Notes: generated from the sequence alone by a model not told the origin. Shown: positions 44,901 through 54,897, counted from the first letter of the stretch. The stretch: DNA of 64,000 nucleotides from Bacteroidota bacterium (GCA_024642665.1 JAHEAR010000012.1:1-64000), one strand, 5' to 3'. Numbers and translations are program-made.

Positions 44901-47706
44901 TCAATTCTGTTGCTCCCGCATCACAATACTTCAGACTAATGATCCTAGCACCGTCAGGATCGGACACCACCAGATCTCTTGGTTCATCTATGGTCACGGA
45001 AGTGCATTGTGCATCTAGTAAATTGCCAATAGTAGCCGATGCCGGTACATCATAGGTTAACCAAAAATTGTTTCGGCCATCTCCCAGTTCCTGCGTATCA
45101 CTAAATGTAAATTCACCATTTGGAGAAATGACTGTTTGTCCAAATTGATTCTCCGGCGAGAATGCATTTGAAGCGTTTGAAAAATATAGCTTGGCATGCG
45201 TGATATCATCGCCGGGACTTGTCGAACCATTGGTATTAAAAGTAAACGAAGTGACATTTAGCGGCGATAGATTTCCAACCGTCTGAACTTCTACCTTAAT
45301 TATTTCCTGATTGGCTCGGTCCGGTGGTATGGAGGAAGTATTTTTTTGTTTGGCCGTGCTTGATGCGTAAACCATTGGTGAAGAAATATATTCAAGTTTG
45401 GTTTCCCACAGACCTCTGCCAAATGTCGCTGCTCTCAATTTACTTTCCCCCGGATTTCCGGAATAGTAAATTTCAATTTCACCAATTTTCACATTAGGTA
45501 ACCCATCATTGTAGGGTTCCCAATCATTCAAACCTTTTTTATAGTAAACGCCCAACTCAGTTCCAACATACAAATCAACGGTCGAGGTTGACTGACGATT
45601 TTGTACAATGGCATAGAGGGGAATTGGAGGAAGTCCTTCCGAAATATCAATCCAGGAATCTCCACCATCGACAGATTCATAGACAGCAGAATTACCATAT
45701 CCTGTGGTCGTTAACCACAGCGTGTTTTCATCATCGTTATGCACGGCGATATAGGAGATGTTTGTAAGACCGTTGGGCAGACTATCCGTCAGATCCCTCC
45801 ATGTCGCACCACCATCGATAGTTTTCCATAACGCTTTGTTTCCTGCCACATAGAGATATAGTGAATCAGTCGCGGCTGCGGCCATGGAACGTACTCTTCC
45901 ATTAATATCCATGTCGGAAATTTTCACCCAGTCATCCCCGCGATTTTCGGTTTTCCATACTTCATTATATCCACCATAGAGAATGTTTGGATTGTTTGGA
46001 TCAGTGATGAATGGCGTAACCCAATTGCCCTCGATGATATCATTATTCGTATCTCTGGGGGTAATATTTTTGGCATTCTGCCAGTGATTCATTGTACGAT
46101 TTATATTACCGTAGTAAATGGTATTGTACTGAATATTGACATCCGTATAATCAATCATGCATTCCATGCCATCGCCTCCCCGTGCATCAAACCAGTTGTT
46201 CCCCGAAAATAGCTTTGTGCCATTATCCTGCAGGCCGGTGATGACTTCATCAGGCTCTGTTTGCGATACGCCTAGCCGATACATCTGGCTGATCTGAATC
46301 CCATTGGTTTTATCGACCCAGTTGATCCCATTTTGTTTGGAAAGATATACGCCTCCATCATTGCATTCAAATAAATCGCCATTGTCACGAAAAGCTAGTT
46401 TGTGTTTATCCGCGTGTACCGCTTGCGAACTATTTCCTACCCAATGATTGGTGATGATCCAGTTAATACCCCCGTCCATCGAACGCCATGTATTGACACC
46501 GCCCACGAGAATAAAGTTGGCATCGAATGGAGAAGAGGCCATGGCGAGATCATACCATCCTTGTCCATCATTGCCATCCCCTGACGCAGACCATGTTAAA
46601 AGATTTAATGAATCGCCACTAAAGATTTTAATAAAACTTGCCCCGGCATCAATCGATTTGAAAATTCCATGTAACCCATTATTACCATTGGCAGCTAAAG
46701 CAAAAACCCAGTCCGGTTGATTCGGAGATACGGCTAGTTCGATGCGTCGTGCATCACCATCATCCAGGACCAGATCAAAATTCTGACCGTCAGTGGAAGT
46801 ATAGATTTTTCCATTTTTGGTAGATCCGTAAATGACATTATTTAATCCGGGTCTGAATTCCATATCGATAAACTGAACATCAGTCAGTTTTGTATCCCAG
46901 GTATCACCACCGTCGGTGGTTTTATATACGCCGGATGTGGTAGCGGCAAATAGAATATCAGGGTTTTCAGGATCCTGTAATAAACGATTGACCATTTGAT
47001 TATTCGCCAGCGTATAACTTATGCCTGTTGCATTCCAGGTGGCTCCGCTATCCGTTGATTTCAAAACACCAATGCTGCGATTGTCGGATCCATCGCGGTC
47101 GCCGGTTGAGATATAAATAATACCGGTGGCGTCAAAATCGGCAGGAATAATAATATCACTCACGGCGAGTACGCCATTATTATCTGTCATCACATGCCAG
47201 GTGGCTCCATCGTCTTTGGTTTCCCATAAACCGCCCGCGGCAGCACCCACCCAATATCTGTTGGTGTCTGAAGGGTGAAACGCAACGCAATTGAGTCTTC
47301 CGATGCCTGAGTATCCGCTGTTGGAGTAAGTGGGCCCCATGGGTGACCATTCGGCTGTTGATCTGTTTCGTGAAGGGGGATGATTTCTTTCAAAAGCCTC
47401 TTTCACTTCCATTGCTGTTTTTTCGGGAAATGTACCGGTCGCCGGATCTACCACAAAGGACATTTCATATTCCCAGCGTTTAAATTGTTTCCATCCGGCA
47501 GCTTTTTTTGTTTTCCCGTCTTGCTGGTAGGTGAGCGTTGTTTGGTCAACCTGGAAGGGAGCCCAGTAGGTTTCAAAGGCTTTCTGATAATCAAAAAGAG
47601 TGAGCTCAGAAGGAGATTTTTCTGCCGGGAGGTTTTCAAGCCAATTTTGTGCAGATAATGTGGTGATCGACACCAATGTCAGGATCGTCAGAATCGTGGT
47701 CCTCAT
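41977..47706 (-). CDS. Giant secreted protein: VPS10-like propeller, GEVED, T9SS sorting domain
   Basis: 1909 aa, exported by the signal peptide (TTILTILTLVSITTLSAQ) and then the type IX system. In order: BNR/sortilin-VPS10-like propeller repeats (about 100-790; recurring WVGAAAGGLWETKDDGATWH and STDSGATWN units), a BNR-associated beta domain (about 790-925), a GEVED domain (VLIWVDWNGDGDFLDADETA ... CGFAQWGEVEDYSI), further beta domains to about 1580, Ig-like segments, and a C-terminal T9SS type A sorting domain with LYPNPVTDKLYIEAEG and PGIYFIQLNDDG. It is likely surface-attached or released; substrate unknown. The stop codon lies in a microsatellite, so its 3' end could be repeat-prone. Confidence 0.9.
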   Translation of the reverse strand: MRTTILTILTLVSITTLSAQNWLENLPAEKSPSELTLFDYQKAFETYWAPFQVDQTTLTYQQDGKTKKAAGWKQFKRWEYEMSFVVDPATGTFPEKTAMEVKEAFERNHPPSRNRSTAEWSPMGPTYSNSGYSGIGRLNCVAFHPSDTNRYWVGAAAGGLWETKDDGATWHVMTDNNGVLAVSDIIIPADFDATGIIYISTGDRDGSDNRSIGVLKSTDSGATWNATGISYTLANNQMVNRLLQDPENPDILFAATTSGVYKTTDGGDTWDTKLTDVQFIDMEFRPGLNNVIYGSTKNGKIYTSTDGQNFDLVLDDGDARRIELAVSPNQPDWVFALAANGNNGLHGIFKSIDAGASFIKIFSGDSLNLLTWSASGDGNDGQGWYDLAMASSPFDANFILVGGVNTWRSMDGGINWIITNHWVGNSSQAVHADKHKLAFRDNGDLFECNDGGVYLSKQNGINWVDKTNGIQISQMYRLGVSQTEPDEVITGLQDNGTKLFSGNNWFDARGGDGMECMIDYTDVNIQYNTIYYGNINRTMNHWQNAKNITPRDTNNDIIEGNWVTPFITDPNNPNILYGGYNEVWKTENRGDDWVKISDMDINGRVRSMAAAATDSLYLYVAGNKALWKTIDGGATWRDLTDSLPNGLTNISYIAVHNDDENTLWLTTTGYGNSAVYESVDGGDSWIDISEGLPPIPLYAIVQNRQSTSTVDLYVGTELGVYYKKGLNDWEPYNDGLPNVKIGEIEIYYSGNPGESKLRAATFGRGLWETKLEYISSPMVYASSTAKQKNTSSIPPDRANQEIIKVEVQTVGNLSPLNVTSFTFNTNGSTSPGDDITHAKLYFSNASNAFSPENQFGQTVISPNGEFTFSDTQELGDGRNNFWLTYDVPASATIGNLLDAQCTSVTIDEPRDLVVSDPDGARIISLKYCDAGATELTYEYISRVRMDTIDNPSGKDPGGYADFSSQSVHAAIGTTLDVLVYNGVPFWADQVLIWVDWNGDGDFLDADETAFISNPSGEDVFKCTVDIPTSAKLGLTKMRIRLHDSQNGAHGEPCGFAQWGEVEDYSIRILPFDPCAALNYFDYNATSIPGDYVDLDTNGIVIVTTEFDNANSDPVDIGFSFEYMCQPFSQFILNTNGFIKLGNTPPSTAALFYDSARTVSGGIFNTNDTADVNILSALNMDLTAGTDMPEYRVNTSGEAPDRICTIQFKNVREAVGDIIPQFDNMQFQIKLYETTNAIEFVYGDWIPSGNDTDLRPVACGLKGLNRAKDQVLLVSKSANQTWDEISFLNSNFGQPDAIYYEKPPESPKPDAGRTLRFIPVYQQDLAVKEIYSMGEASLYFSSPQVVGANIENVGLFDMTDVPVILNISGANSFMDTIYIPSIAPKENMTISFSDFVPGSIGTSIISVTVPGDQNTRNDVKTWKQETTEFTCMYTSDEGTQGSYGGPDDLDYMLLSKYTIFGEANVEAVTAYISGETEIGQRLYGVMVNHEGAIVSLSDVLIVENSDLDAWHTIQLNNIEPIKDNFFYAGILIPAESNISIGSQVENPQREETFFTSTVGSTIVMPINASLRLMIGAVLSATPPVEGTASADQTICEGLTADINLEGSTGTIQWQDSPDGITNWNSVTNGEGMNLPQYTTAALPTTTYFRAEVMQPTHAAVYSNVVVVYVLPLPSNAGPIEGLETICQGEDGVLYTTSAMDDATHYVWSLPEGANGLSDADTIQVSFSAAALSGVISVVGYNEMCKGDSSTLDLVVNEKPATPVISGSDQILLSDAPSGNQWYNENGAIPGATDQEFIATYSGEFYVIVTVNGCSSEPSNMITVVLSSTHSIGINPLIRLYPNPVTDKLYIEAEGDMRSIDYEIHNALGRLSGKGSFSEKAILKTDLLVPGIYFIQLNDDGLTDVRMFVKE

Positions 47707-47981
47707 AAAGGGAAAATGAATATAATGGCGAATAATAGAAGGGGATGAAGGTAACGAAAAAACGGGCTGCCTTTCGACAGATTTTCCTCATTTTGACATT
47801 CAAATGACTTTTTCCGGCGGAAAGCATTCGCCGCTGCATATCGTAATTCATCGGGAGATGCAGAATTGATCCACTAATATCTGCGTGAATCAGCGATTAG
47901 ATCTGCGCGATCAGCGTGAAATAAGAATAATAAATGATGGTCATACCAATCCCATATCGCCCATCACTTATCACTCATCAC
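47707..47981. repeat. Spacer with TCTGCGT and TGATAAGTGA words
   Basis: 47879-47924 consists of ATCTGCGTGAATCAGCG and ATCTGCGCGATCAGCGTGAA-type words. 47961-47981 is CATCACTTATCACTCATCAC, the reverse complement of a GTGATGAGTGATAAGTGATG word, ending on the base before the thrS stop codon. No gene. Confidence 0.7.
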
Positions 47982-49910
47982 CTATACATTATCAATCTCC
48001 GCCAGCAACTGCTCTGAAAACTCAGCAACAGTGACAGATCCCTTGTCTCCTTCTCCCTGGATACGCAGAGCAACTTTTCCATCTTCCATTTCCTTGTCAC
48101 CAACCAGAAGCATGTATGGAACTTTCTTCATTTCTGTATCTCTGATCTTGCGGCCAATGGTTTCATTGCGGTCATCGATATAACCGGTCAGGTCAGATGC
48201 TTCGAGTTCTGCTAATACTTGTTTGGCATATGGAATATGTCCTTCGCCAATGGGCAGAATAGCAAACTGATCGGGAGCCAGCCACAGCGGTAATTTTCCT
48301 GTAGTATTTTCTATAAGGATACTGATGAATCGCTCCATACTGCCAAAAGGAGCACGGTGGATCATCACCGGACGATGCGGCTGATTGTCAGCACCGATGT
48401 ATTCCAGTTTGAATCGCTCCGGTAGATTGTAGTCCACCTGAATGGTGCCTAACTGCCATGTCCGTCCGATCGCATCCTTGATCATAAAGTCAAGTTTAGG
48501 ACCATAGAAAGCAGCTTCTCCGGCTACCTGTTCAGCTTCGAGTCCAGCTTCTGCTACGGCATCAATAATGGCTTGTTCAGCTTTGGCAAAAGTCTCCGGA
48601 TTGCCCAGATATTTTTCAGGCTTATTTAAGTCGCGTAAAGAAATCTGTGCTTTGAAATCTGTAAACCCGGCTTTTTCCAAAACAAGTTTTGTAAGCTCAA
48701 GTACTTTCAGGAATTCTTCCTGTACTTGTTCTGGTGTGCAGAAGATATGTGCATCATCCTGCGTAAATCCTCTTACTCTCGAAAGCCCATGAAGCTCTCC
48801 GCTTTGTTCATAGCGATAGACAGTTCCGAATTCTGAGATACGAATTGGTAGCTCGCGATAGGAGTGTGGTTTATGGCCATAGATCTCGCAGTGGTGAGGG
48901 CAATTCATTGGCTTCAACAAAAATTCTTCTCCTTCTTTTGGGGTGTGAATAGGCTGGAAACTATCAGCGCCATATTTTTCGTAGTGACCGGAAGTCACAT
49001 ACAATTCTTTTTTACCGATGTGTGGGGTCATCACCTCTTGATATCCCTGCTTTGCTTGTTCTTTGCGGAGGAAATTTTGTAATCGGTTTCTTACAACCGT
49101 TCCTTTAGGCAACCATAAAGGAAGACCTGCACCGACTTTTTCTGAGAAGGTAAAGAGTTCCAGTTCAGCGCCTAATTTACGGTGGTCGCGTTTTTTAGCT
49201 TCCTCCATCATCTCCAGGTATTCCTTCAGATCCTTTTGTTGCGGGAAGGTGACACCATAGATACGGGTAAGCATTTTGTTCTTCTCATCCCCGCGCCAGT
49301 AGGCTCCGGCGATATTGGTAAGTTTTACCGCTTTAATTTTTTCCGTGTTGGGTATATGTGGCCCCCGACAGAGATCAACAAAATTACCTTGCTGATAGAA
49401 TGTGATTTCTCCATCACTCAGATCTTGCAGGAGTTCGAGTTTATACTCATCCTTTTTTTCTTTAAAGTATGCGATGGCATCAGCTTTTGATACTTCTTTT
49501 CGCAGGTATTCATTTTTTTCACGGGCGAGTTCTATCATTTTTGCTTCTATCGCCGGCAGCTCATCTGCATTCAGTGTTCTGTCACCAAGATCGATATCAT
49601 AGTAGTAACCGGTTTCGATCGGTGGACCAATACCAAATTTGACGCCCGGATAAATGGCTTCAAGTGCTTCTGCCATGAGGTGGGCAGAACTATGCCAGAA
49701 AGTAGATTTTCCCAGATCATCGTTCCAGGTGAGCAGTTGCAGCGTAGCATCGGTCGTGATCGGACGATTGGCATCCCAAACGACATCATTGACTTTTGCG
49801 GCCAGTACATTGCGTGCCAGACCTTCGCTGATTGATTTAGCGATATCCATAGAGGTGGTTCCCTGTTCAACTTCTCTGACCGAACCATCGGGTAGTGTAA
49901 TATTAATCAT
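47982..49910 (-). CDS. thrS: Threonine-tRNA ligase
   Basis: Class II aminoacyl-tRNA synthetase, 642 aa. TGS domain at the N-terminus ([18 protein letters not shown]), editing domain with [11 protein letters not shown] and the CRGPHIPNT region, catalytic core with [20 protein letters not shown] and [12 protein letters not shown], and the C-terminal anticodon-binding domain ([20 protein letters not shown]). Complete and family-typical. No T-box leader is visible. A TAACTTTA sequence 4 bp before the ATG is one base off the -7 consensus. Confidence 0.98.
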   Translation of the reverse strand: MINITLPDGSVREVEQGTTSMDIAKSISEGLARNVLAAKVNDVVWDANRPITTDATLQLLTWNDDLGKSTFWHSSAHLMAEALEAIYPGVKFGIGPPIETGYYYDIDLGDRTLNADELPAIEAKMIELAREKNEYLRKEVSKADAIAYFKEKKDEYKLELLQDLSDGEITFYQQGNFVDLCRGPHIPNTEKIKAVKLTNIAGAYWRGDEKNKMLTRIYGVTFPQQKDLKEYLEMMEEAKKRDHRKLGAELELFTFSEKVGAGLPLWLPKGTVVRNRLQNFLRKEQAKQGYQEVMTPHIGKKELYVTSGHYEKYGADSFQPIHTPKEGEEFLLKPMNCPHHCEIYGHKPHSYRELPIRISEFGTVYRYEQSGELHGLSRVRGFTQDDAHIFCTPEQVQEEFLKVLELTKLVLEKAGFTDFKAQISLRDLNKPEKYLGNPETFAKAEQAIIDAVAEAGLEAEQVAGEAAFYGPKLDFMIKDAIGRTWQLGTIQVDYNLPERFKLEYIGADNQPHRPVMIHRAPFGSMERFISILIENTTGKLPLWLAPDQFAILPIGEGHIPYAKQVLAELEASDLTGYIDDRNETIGRKIRDTEMKKVPYMLLVGDKEMEDGKVALRIQGEGDKGSVTVAEFSEQLLAEIDNV

Positions 49911-50120
49911 GCGGTAAAGTTAAGACCTTGTTTTAAGACAGGCAGGTCTTTCGATGACTATTATTCATGGATTGGCTGAGGAATGGTTTTTTTAGGTCGG
50001 CAGGCAGAAAGGCAGAAGGGTGGAAGGGGAAGGTTGTCGGGGTCATTTAGGTCATGACGTGGCCAAAAATAAGTCACTTGTCGCGTGTCGAAAAGTCGCG
50101 TGTCGCTTCTTAGGTCCCAA
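49911..50120. repeat. Word-repeat spacer (GGCAGAAAGG and GTCGCGTGTCG types)
   Basis: 50000-50033 is built of GGCAGGCAGAAAGGCAGAAG and GGTGGAAGGGGAAGG words. GTCGCGTGTCG occurs exactly twice (50080-50090, 50095-50105) and is followed by TTCTTAGGTCCC up to 50118, two bases short of the transglycosylase stop. No gene. Confidence 0.8.
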
Positions 50121-51575
50121 TCAATTCAATCGAATGACATCACCTGTACAGCCATTTGTGGGTAGCGTAGGATCAGTCAGTTGGGCGGAAGTAATCGTTT
50201 GGCCCAGTAGCTGACGAACGCTCTGGCGACGTTGCAATACGATAGTGTTCATTTGTGGTGTATTGATCACCGGAACGATATTCGCATTCACTTTGGTGGC
50301 TCTTGCGGCCACGGAATAGTTGTCAAAAGCCAGACTTTGCAGGGTAGTTAGGGTCACAATATTTCTGCCGGGAGTGGCAGGTGCCTGAGCTTCAACGATA
50401 TCATTGACTAATTCTCTGATAGTATATCGGATGTCCAGGATTTGCCCTATGTTAAGATTGGTACTGGTCAGGCCATTCCATTTCATCAGATCACTGACTG
50501 AGCAATTGTTTCGGGCTGCGATGACGGAAAGATTTTCGCCTGCGCATACTCGATGCTCTGTCGTTGCAGAAGTGATTTTATAAGTGTTCGACCCAATTTT
50601 TACAGTTTTGGTTTCTACATACCCATCATAGTTGATGGTGGGAAGCTCAATCGTACGATTGGCATCAAACAACGCTGCGGATTCCAAGGGTAAAACGATA
50701 GCGTAACCATAGGTGGAGGTTGGAATATAATTTCGCACAAACGATGGGTTCAGTTGCTTTACGTTATCCACTGACATACCAGCACGACGGGCCAGTTCAG
50801 AAATTGACATTCCCTGATAAACCAATACTGTAGTCATTCCGCACATGACGTGCTCAGGATAAACAGCTGAGATATTATGTTCATCATGGAAATTCATCAA
50901 ATAACTGGCAGCAATAAAACCCGGCACATAGCTTTGCGTTTCGACCGGAAGATATCGGGCGATCTTCCAATAGTTGGATGATCCACCTCTTTTGACGGCT
51001 GATCGAACTCTCCCCGGACCAGCATTATAAGCGGCCATGACCAGTTCCCAGTTGCCGAATTGAGCATAGAGTTGTTTTAAATATCGTACGGCAGCTTTGG
51101 TGGATTTTTCAGGATCCATTCGTTCATCGACATAAGAGCTGATCTTAAGTCCACATTCGCGCGCTGTTGGCTTCATAAACTGCCATAATCCTCCGGCACC
51201 TGATCTGGAAAGTGCATTTGGATTCAATGCTGATTCTACAATGGTCAGATATTTCAAATCTGTTGGTAGCCCTTCTTCCGCCAGTGCTTTTTCAAAAATT
51301 GGAAAATAGACGGCTGCCCATCCCAGCATTTCTGCAGTCTGCTCAGGTCTTCGAAGAAGATATGTATTGAGGTAGGATCTTACTTTGGCATTGTAAATCG
51401 GTTCCACAATAGAAACCGCTGTTGGAATTCGTTCGCGAATGAGATTCTCATGTTCATCCAGGTTCGCAGCGGGAATCCCACTGGGTACCGGCATTGTCCA
51501 GGCGCATAGACATAGGATGCCTAAGGCTAAGAGAAAGGGGCGTAAGGGATTAAGATTGTTCATAGGATGAATCAA
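50121..51575 (-). CDS. MltD-like lytic transglycosylase with LysM
   Basis: 484 aa. Signal peptide (FLLALGILCLCAWTMP), SLT domain with catalytic Glu114 (IVESALNPNALSRSGAGGLW), MAAYNAGPGRVRSAVKRGG, then two LysM-like regions: a weak one (VLVYQGMSISELARRAGM, about 235) and a strong one (HRVCAGENLSVIAARNNC, about 340-385). It cleaves peptidoglycan and binds it through LysM. The C-terminal tail has no domain I recognise. Single gene, ending in a word-repeat tract. Confidence 0.93.
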   Translation of the reverse strand: MIHPMNNLNPLRPFLLALGILCLCAWTMPVPSGIPAANLDEHENLIRERIPTAVSIVEPIYNAKVRSYLNTYLLRRPEQTAEMLGWAAVYFPIFEKALAEEGLPTDLKYLTIVESALNPNALSRSGAGGLWQFMKPTARECGLKISSYVDERMDPEKSTKAAVRYLKQLYAQFGNWELVMAAYNAGPGRVRSAVKRGGSSNYWKIARYLPVETQSYVPGFIAASYLMNFHDEHNISAVYPEHVMCGMTTVLVYQGMSISELARRAGMSVDNVKQLNPSFVRNYIPTSTYGYAIVLPLESAALFDANRTIELPTINYDGYVETKTVKIGSNTYKITSATTEHRVCAGENLSVIAARNNCSVSDLMKWNGLTSTNLNIGQILDIRYTIRELVNDIVEAQAPATPGRNIVTLTTLQSLAFDNYSVAARATKVNANIVPVINTPQMNTIVLQRRQSVRQLLGQTITSAQLTDPTLPTNGCTGDVIRLN

Positions 51576-51966
51576 CGAAACGCTACTAAATATTCACGCT
51601 GGGATTAACCGCAAAGTTGGTTATAAATTCAACGGGTTAGGTACTGTAAAGGCAGGGTTAACAAATAATTTATATTAGTTATATGTATAATATTGATAAA
51701 CAACAATTAATACATTAAAAAAGAACCTTAACAGCTTGTTAATGGCTATTTTTTGATTAAGGGTTTACCCTGATGAGCTTTTTTGCATGATAAATGAACG
51801 GTAAACGGTGATGGAGTGATTGTAGCATGATGCCTTGCGCATCCTGTGGTGATGGGTGATTTAGTGTGTTGACTTGATCGCAGAGTTCATATTTCTCCCG
51901 TCTCGCCTATCGATTATCGATTATCGCGTTTCGTAAACTGCGTCTCAGATCTTCAATTCTCAGGTC
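51576..51966. repeat. Spacer with several word types
   Basis: Gene-free. AACGGTAAACGGTGATGGAG (51797-51816) joins an AACGGT word to a GTGATGGAG word; GGTGATGGGTGATTTAG at about 51848; CTATCGATTATCGATTATCG at 51907; and CTGCGTCTCAGATCTTCAAT / TCTCAGGTCTTAGATCCC at 51939-51975, in which the TTA of CTTAG is the stop codon of the epimerase gene. Confidence 0.75.
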
Positions 51967-52938
51967 TTAGATCCCATCCTTATAATACGCAGCAATCTCC
52001 GCGATACTCTCATCAGGGTCTGTGTAATGAAATCCCTCTATGCGCAGACTTTTTGATGCATCGTAGGTAAATGACCCATAAGATTGATTAAGCATTTCTG
52101 TGCCCAGAGTACTTCGGGTAAATAAACTACGCGCAGCGAGAATTAATTTGGCCAGCCATTTTGGGGCTTCCTTAAATTCTTTTTCGATGCCAAGTTGTTT
52201 CGCAAAAGCACCATAGATTTCTTCATAAGATTTATTCATTCCACAGAGCAACCATCGTTCGCCGGAATTTGAAGTTTCAAGCAATACAGTGATAAATGAA
52301 ACAATATCACGCACATCAACAAATCCGGTTTTTCCACCCGGATACCATTTCGAACCTGAGGCGATACGCTTGACCATCTGCAAACTTGAATTTTTCCAAT
52401 TTCCTGTTCCCAGGATCACGGAAGGAAGTATCACCGAAGCATTTAATCCTTCTGCTATACCGCGCCACACTTCCAGTTCGCCAAGGTATTTTGACAACCC
52501 ATAATTGGTGCTGTATTCGTTATCCAGCCAGGAAGCATCTTCATTCAGGATTTCATTTTCCTTTTCTTTTCCAAGGACACTTTTTGATCCGACGTATATT
52601 AAATGTTCGACGTTGTAAGCTAAACATGCATTGACAATCTGACTCGTGCCCGTAGTGTTGATGGCTAAGAGTTTCTGACGGTCTCGGGGGTTGTAGGAAA
52701 CAAAACCTGCGGCATGGATGACCCAATCCTGTCCTTTGACTAATTCATGGATTTGCTCCTTGTCCGGAAGTGTGAGATGTTTCCATTGAATGCCTTCACG
52801 AATCTCAGGAGGAATTTGCTCAAGTGATTTTTGATAAGTAGCGGTAATATGCGTATGGCCTTTTGTAATAAACCATTTCGTCAGGTATGATCCAAGTAAT
52901 CCGGAGCCACCGATAATGAGAATCTTCTTATCCATCAA
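51967..52938 (-). CDS. NAD(P)-dependent epimerase/dehydratase (extended SDR)
   Basis: 323 aa, Rossmann GGSGLLGSYL nucleotide motif, WVIHAAGFVSYNPRDRQKLL, and the active-site pair in NYGLSKYLGELE (Tyr-x3-Lys). It resembles NAD-dependent epimerases or dihydroflavonol-4-reductase-like SDRs; the substrate is unknown. Start ATG overlaps the anmK stop by 4 bp, placing it third in a cytochrome c-anmK-SDR operon. Confidence 0.9.
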   Translation of the reverse strand: MMDKKILIIGGSGLLGSYLTKWFITKGHTHITATYQKSLEQIPPEIREGIQWKHLTLPDKEQIHELVKGQDWVIHAAGFVSYNPRDRQKLLAINTTGTSQIVNACLAYNVEHLIYVGSKSVLGKEKENEILNEDASWLDNEYSTNYGLSKYLGELEVWRGIAEGLNASVILPSVILGTGNWKNSSLQMVKRIASGSKWYPGGKTGFVDVRDIVSFITVLLETSNSGERWLLCGMNKSYEEIYGAFAKQLGIEKEFKEAPKWLAKLILAARSLFTRSTLGTEMLNQSYGSFTYDASKSLRIEGFHYTDPDESIAEIAAYYKDGI

Positions 52939-54011
52939 ACGGCTTTATGTATGGCTCCTCCGATGGTATTCACGGCAGCACCTGTGATATCTTTGATTCC
53001 GTAGGGTTGCCCTGATAGGGTCAAATAACCAAGGTAAGCCATCAGTGCACATTCTTTATGGTCAATGATTTCTTTTGAAGGGATATGAAAAGTGTAAGGA
53101 TGATTTAAATTCAAAGCATTTATTCTTTTCATCAAAAATGTATTGTGCGCTCCACCTCCGGAGACCAGAATATTTGCTTTTGGGGAAATAAGCGGAGAAA
53201 TATGAGAGTTGATAAGTGATGCAATAGCCTCTACTGCAGATGCCATCAGATCAGCTGTTTTTTCATTTTTGGAAGCAACATATGTCAACCATGTGTTTTT
53301 TACTGAGGCGTTAGATAGCCCTTTTGGTTGCCCCCCATGATAAGGAAACATCGAAATTAATGCATTGACGATCTCATTATTGACTTCTCCACTGGCAGCG
53401 ATTTCGCCATTCAAATCAAAAGTTTGATTTTGTTTTTTTGCGAGAAAATTTAATACCTGGTTACATGGACCAATATCCCAGGCTTTATAACGGCCATCTT
53501 CGGTTTTGATATGGATATTTGCTATGCCACCAAGATTAAGGTAAGCATCATATCCGGGAAACAATTTGATATCCGCTACCGGTGCAAAGGGTGCACCTTG
53601 GCCACCTGCGGCAACATCAGCGCTTCTGAAATTTGTGATGGTATCTATGCCTGTAGCAAAAGCAATGTGGCTTCCACTTCCAATCTGCGTGGTAAATCCT
53701 TCCGCCGGTTCATGAAAGACAGTGTGTCCGTGCGAAGCGATCAAATCGGCTGATAGTTGGTTTTGCTGCAACCAGCTTTTAATCTGTTCACCAATAAATA
53801 TTCCGAACGCTGCATCCAGTTGCATCAAATCAAATCCGCTTAATTTATATGCAGTGGCCAATTTATTTTTGAGGGAAGAGGGAAAAGGGATAACAATATG
53901 ATGTTCTAAAGCCCACTTGAAATCATCGCCCGGATCTGAAAAGGAACACAGGGCCAAATCCAGTCCGTCGAGCGAACTTCCGGACATGACGCCTATAATG
54001 GTAACAGCCAT
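52935..54011 (-). CDS. anmK: Anhydro-N-acetylmuramic acid kinase
   Basis: Recycles 1,6-anhydroMurNAc from cell-wall turnover to MurNAc-6-P. 358 aa. GVMSGSSLDGLDLALCSF, DIIASHGHTVFHEP-type region, NLGGIANIHI, DIGPCNQVLNFLA and the C-terminal VSGGGAHNTFLMKRINAL all fit. It lies near the MltD-like enzyme that would generate the anhydro sugar, though in a separate operon. Start overlaps the cytochrome stop (TAATG). Confidence 0.95.
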   Translation of the reverse strand: MAVTIIGVMSGSSLDGLDLALCSFSDPGDDFKWALEHHIVIPFPSSLKNKLATAYKLSGFDLMQLDAAFGIFIGEQIKSWLQQNQLSADLIASHGHTVFHEPAEGFTTQIGSGSHIAFATGIDTITNFRSADVAAGGQGAPFAPVADIKLFPGYDAYLNLGGIANIHIKTEDGRYKAWDIGPCNQVLNFLAKKQNQTFDLNGEIAASGEVNNEIVNALISMFPYHGGQPKGLSNASVKNTWLTYVASKNEKTADLMASAVEAIASLINSHISPLISPKANILVSGGGAHNTFLMKRINALNLNHPYTFHIPSKEIIDHKECALMAYLGYLTLSGQPYGIKDITGAAVNTIGGAIHKAV

Positions 54012-54322
54012 TACTGAGCTGTTAGGGTCATGGAATAGGCAGCCACGGCTTTAATTTCTTCGGGCGTCAGGATTCCTTCAAATGGAGTCATGGTGTTTTT
54101 CCCTTTGGTGATTTGGACGATTCTCTCTGCTTCGGTTACCTTGGAGACCGTGAGATCTTTGGAACCATTTAAACCGAGTTTTCCATCTATCCCATGACAA
54201 ACCACGCAGCGATTTTTATAGATTTCTTCTCCATCGGCAGCAGTCGCATATTTGTTAGCAGGCTTTCCGCCACAAGCAAGGAGGATCAAGGTAAAAGTGA
54301 TAATGATTAGTGATCTGTACAT
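54011..54322 (-). CDS. Small cytochrome c lipoprotein
   Basis: About 103 aa from ATG 54322. Type II signal MYRSLIIITFTLILLACGG with lipobox LLAC (Cys17), one c-heme site CVVCH (Cys39, Cys42, His43), and a likely axial Met in NTMTPFEG. Class I-like monoheme cytochrome in the envelope. An earlier ATG (54346) is possible but would bury the signal. First gene of the anmK operon; redox partner unknown. Confidence 0.88.
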   Translation of the reverse strand: MYRSLIIITFTLILLACGGKPANKYATAADGEEIYKNRCVVCHGIDGKLGLNGSKDLTVSKVTEAERIVQITKGKNTMTPFEGILTPEEIKAVAAYSMTLTAQ

Positions 54323-54897
54323 TGTAATAATTATGGTGTTCGGCAAAGCTAAGGAAAAAGCATGGGGCTTTAGGCAGATAGCAAAGCACTAAGGGCAAAG
54401 TGTCTTGTCCTGATGTAGATTGATCGAAATCCTTCACAATTTTTTAGCGATCAAATGGTATAGGGAGTAGTGAGGAAATTAAAAACTGCGTCCCTGCGGC
54501 TCTGCGTGATGCACATTAAGGTGCGTGGTGAGATAATTATAATCTTCGAATTGCCCTACTTTGCAATCCATTCTCAATTGATCAAAAACTGGAGTGATAT
54601 TTTTCTGCTTAATCCCGATCGACCGAGAGCGAGATCAGAGGGAAATATTTTCTTTCCCATTGTCCACAAAACTAATTAAGTCGTTGCCGCGAACGCTATC
54701 CCGACCTTAATTGGCAGGTATGCCACACAGAACTATTAAAAAAAACTAAACGGTCTAAACAGCATGTGCCAAAGGTGCAGCTTACTCAACAAAAGAAACC
54801 GTCAGGTTTCTTAACTCAACACATGTTCCATTGGCATCTATTCCTGCTTTCGCAACAACCATGAACTAAAATTACCCCGATTTGTTTCCTTCCCACT
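54323..54897. other. 575-bp gene-free spacer with a hairpin
   Basis: No ORF with protein character and no RNA gene recognised. CTGCGTCCCTGCGGCTCTGC (54486-54505) continuing GTGA is a TCTGCGTGA-type word. At 54793-54812 AAGAAACC-GTCA-GGTTTCTT forms a perfect 8-bp hairpin, flanked by direct repeats ACTCAAC (54784-54790 and 54814-54820). No clear -7 box before the pirin gene. Confidence 0.5.
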
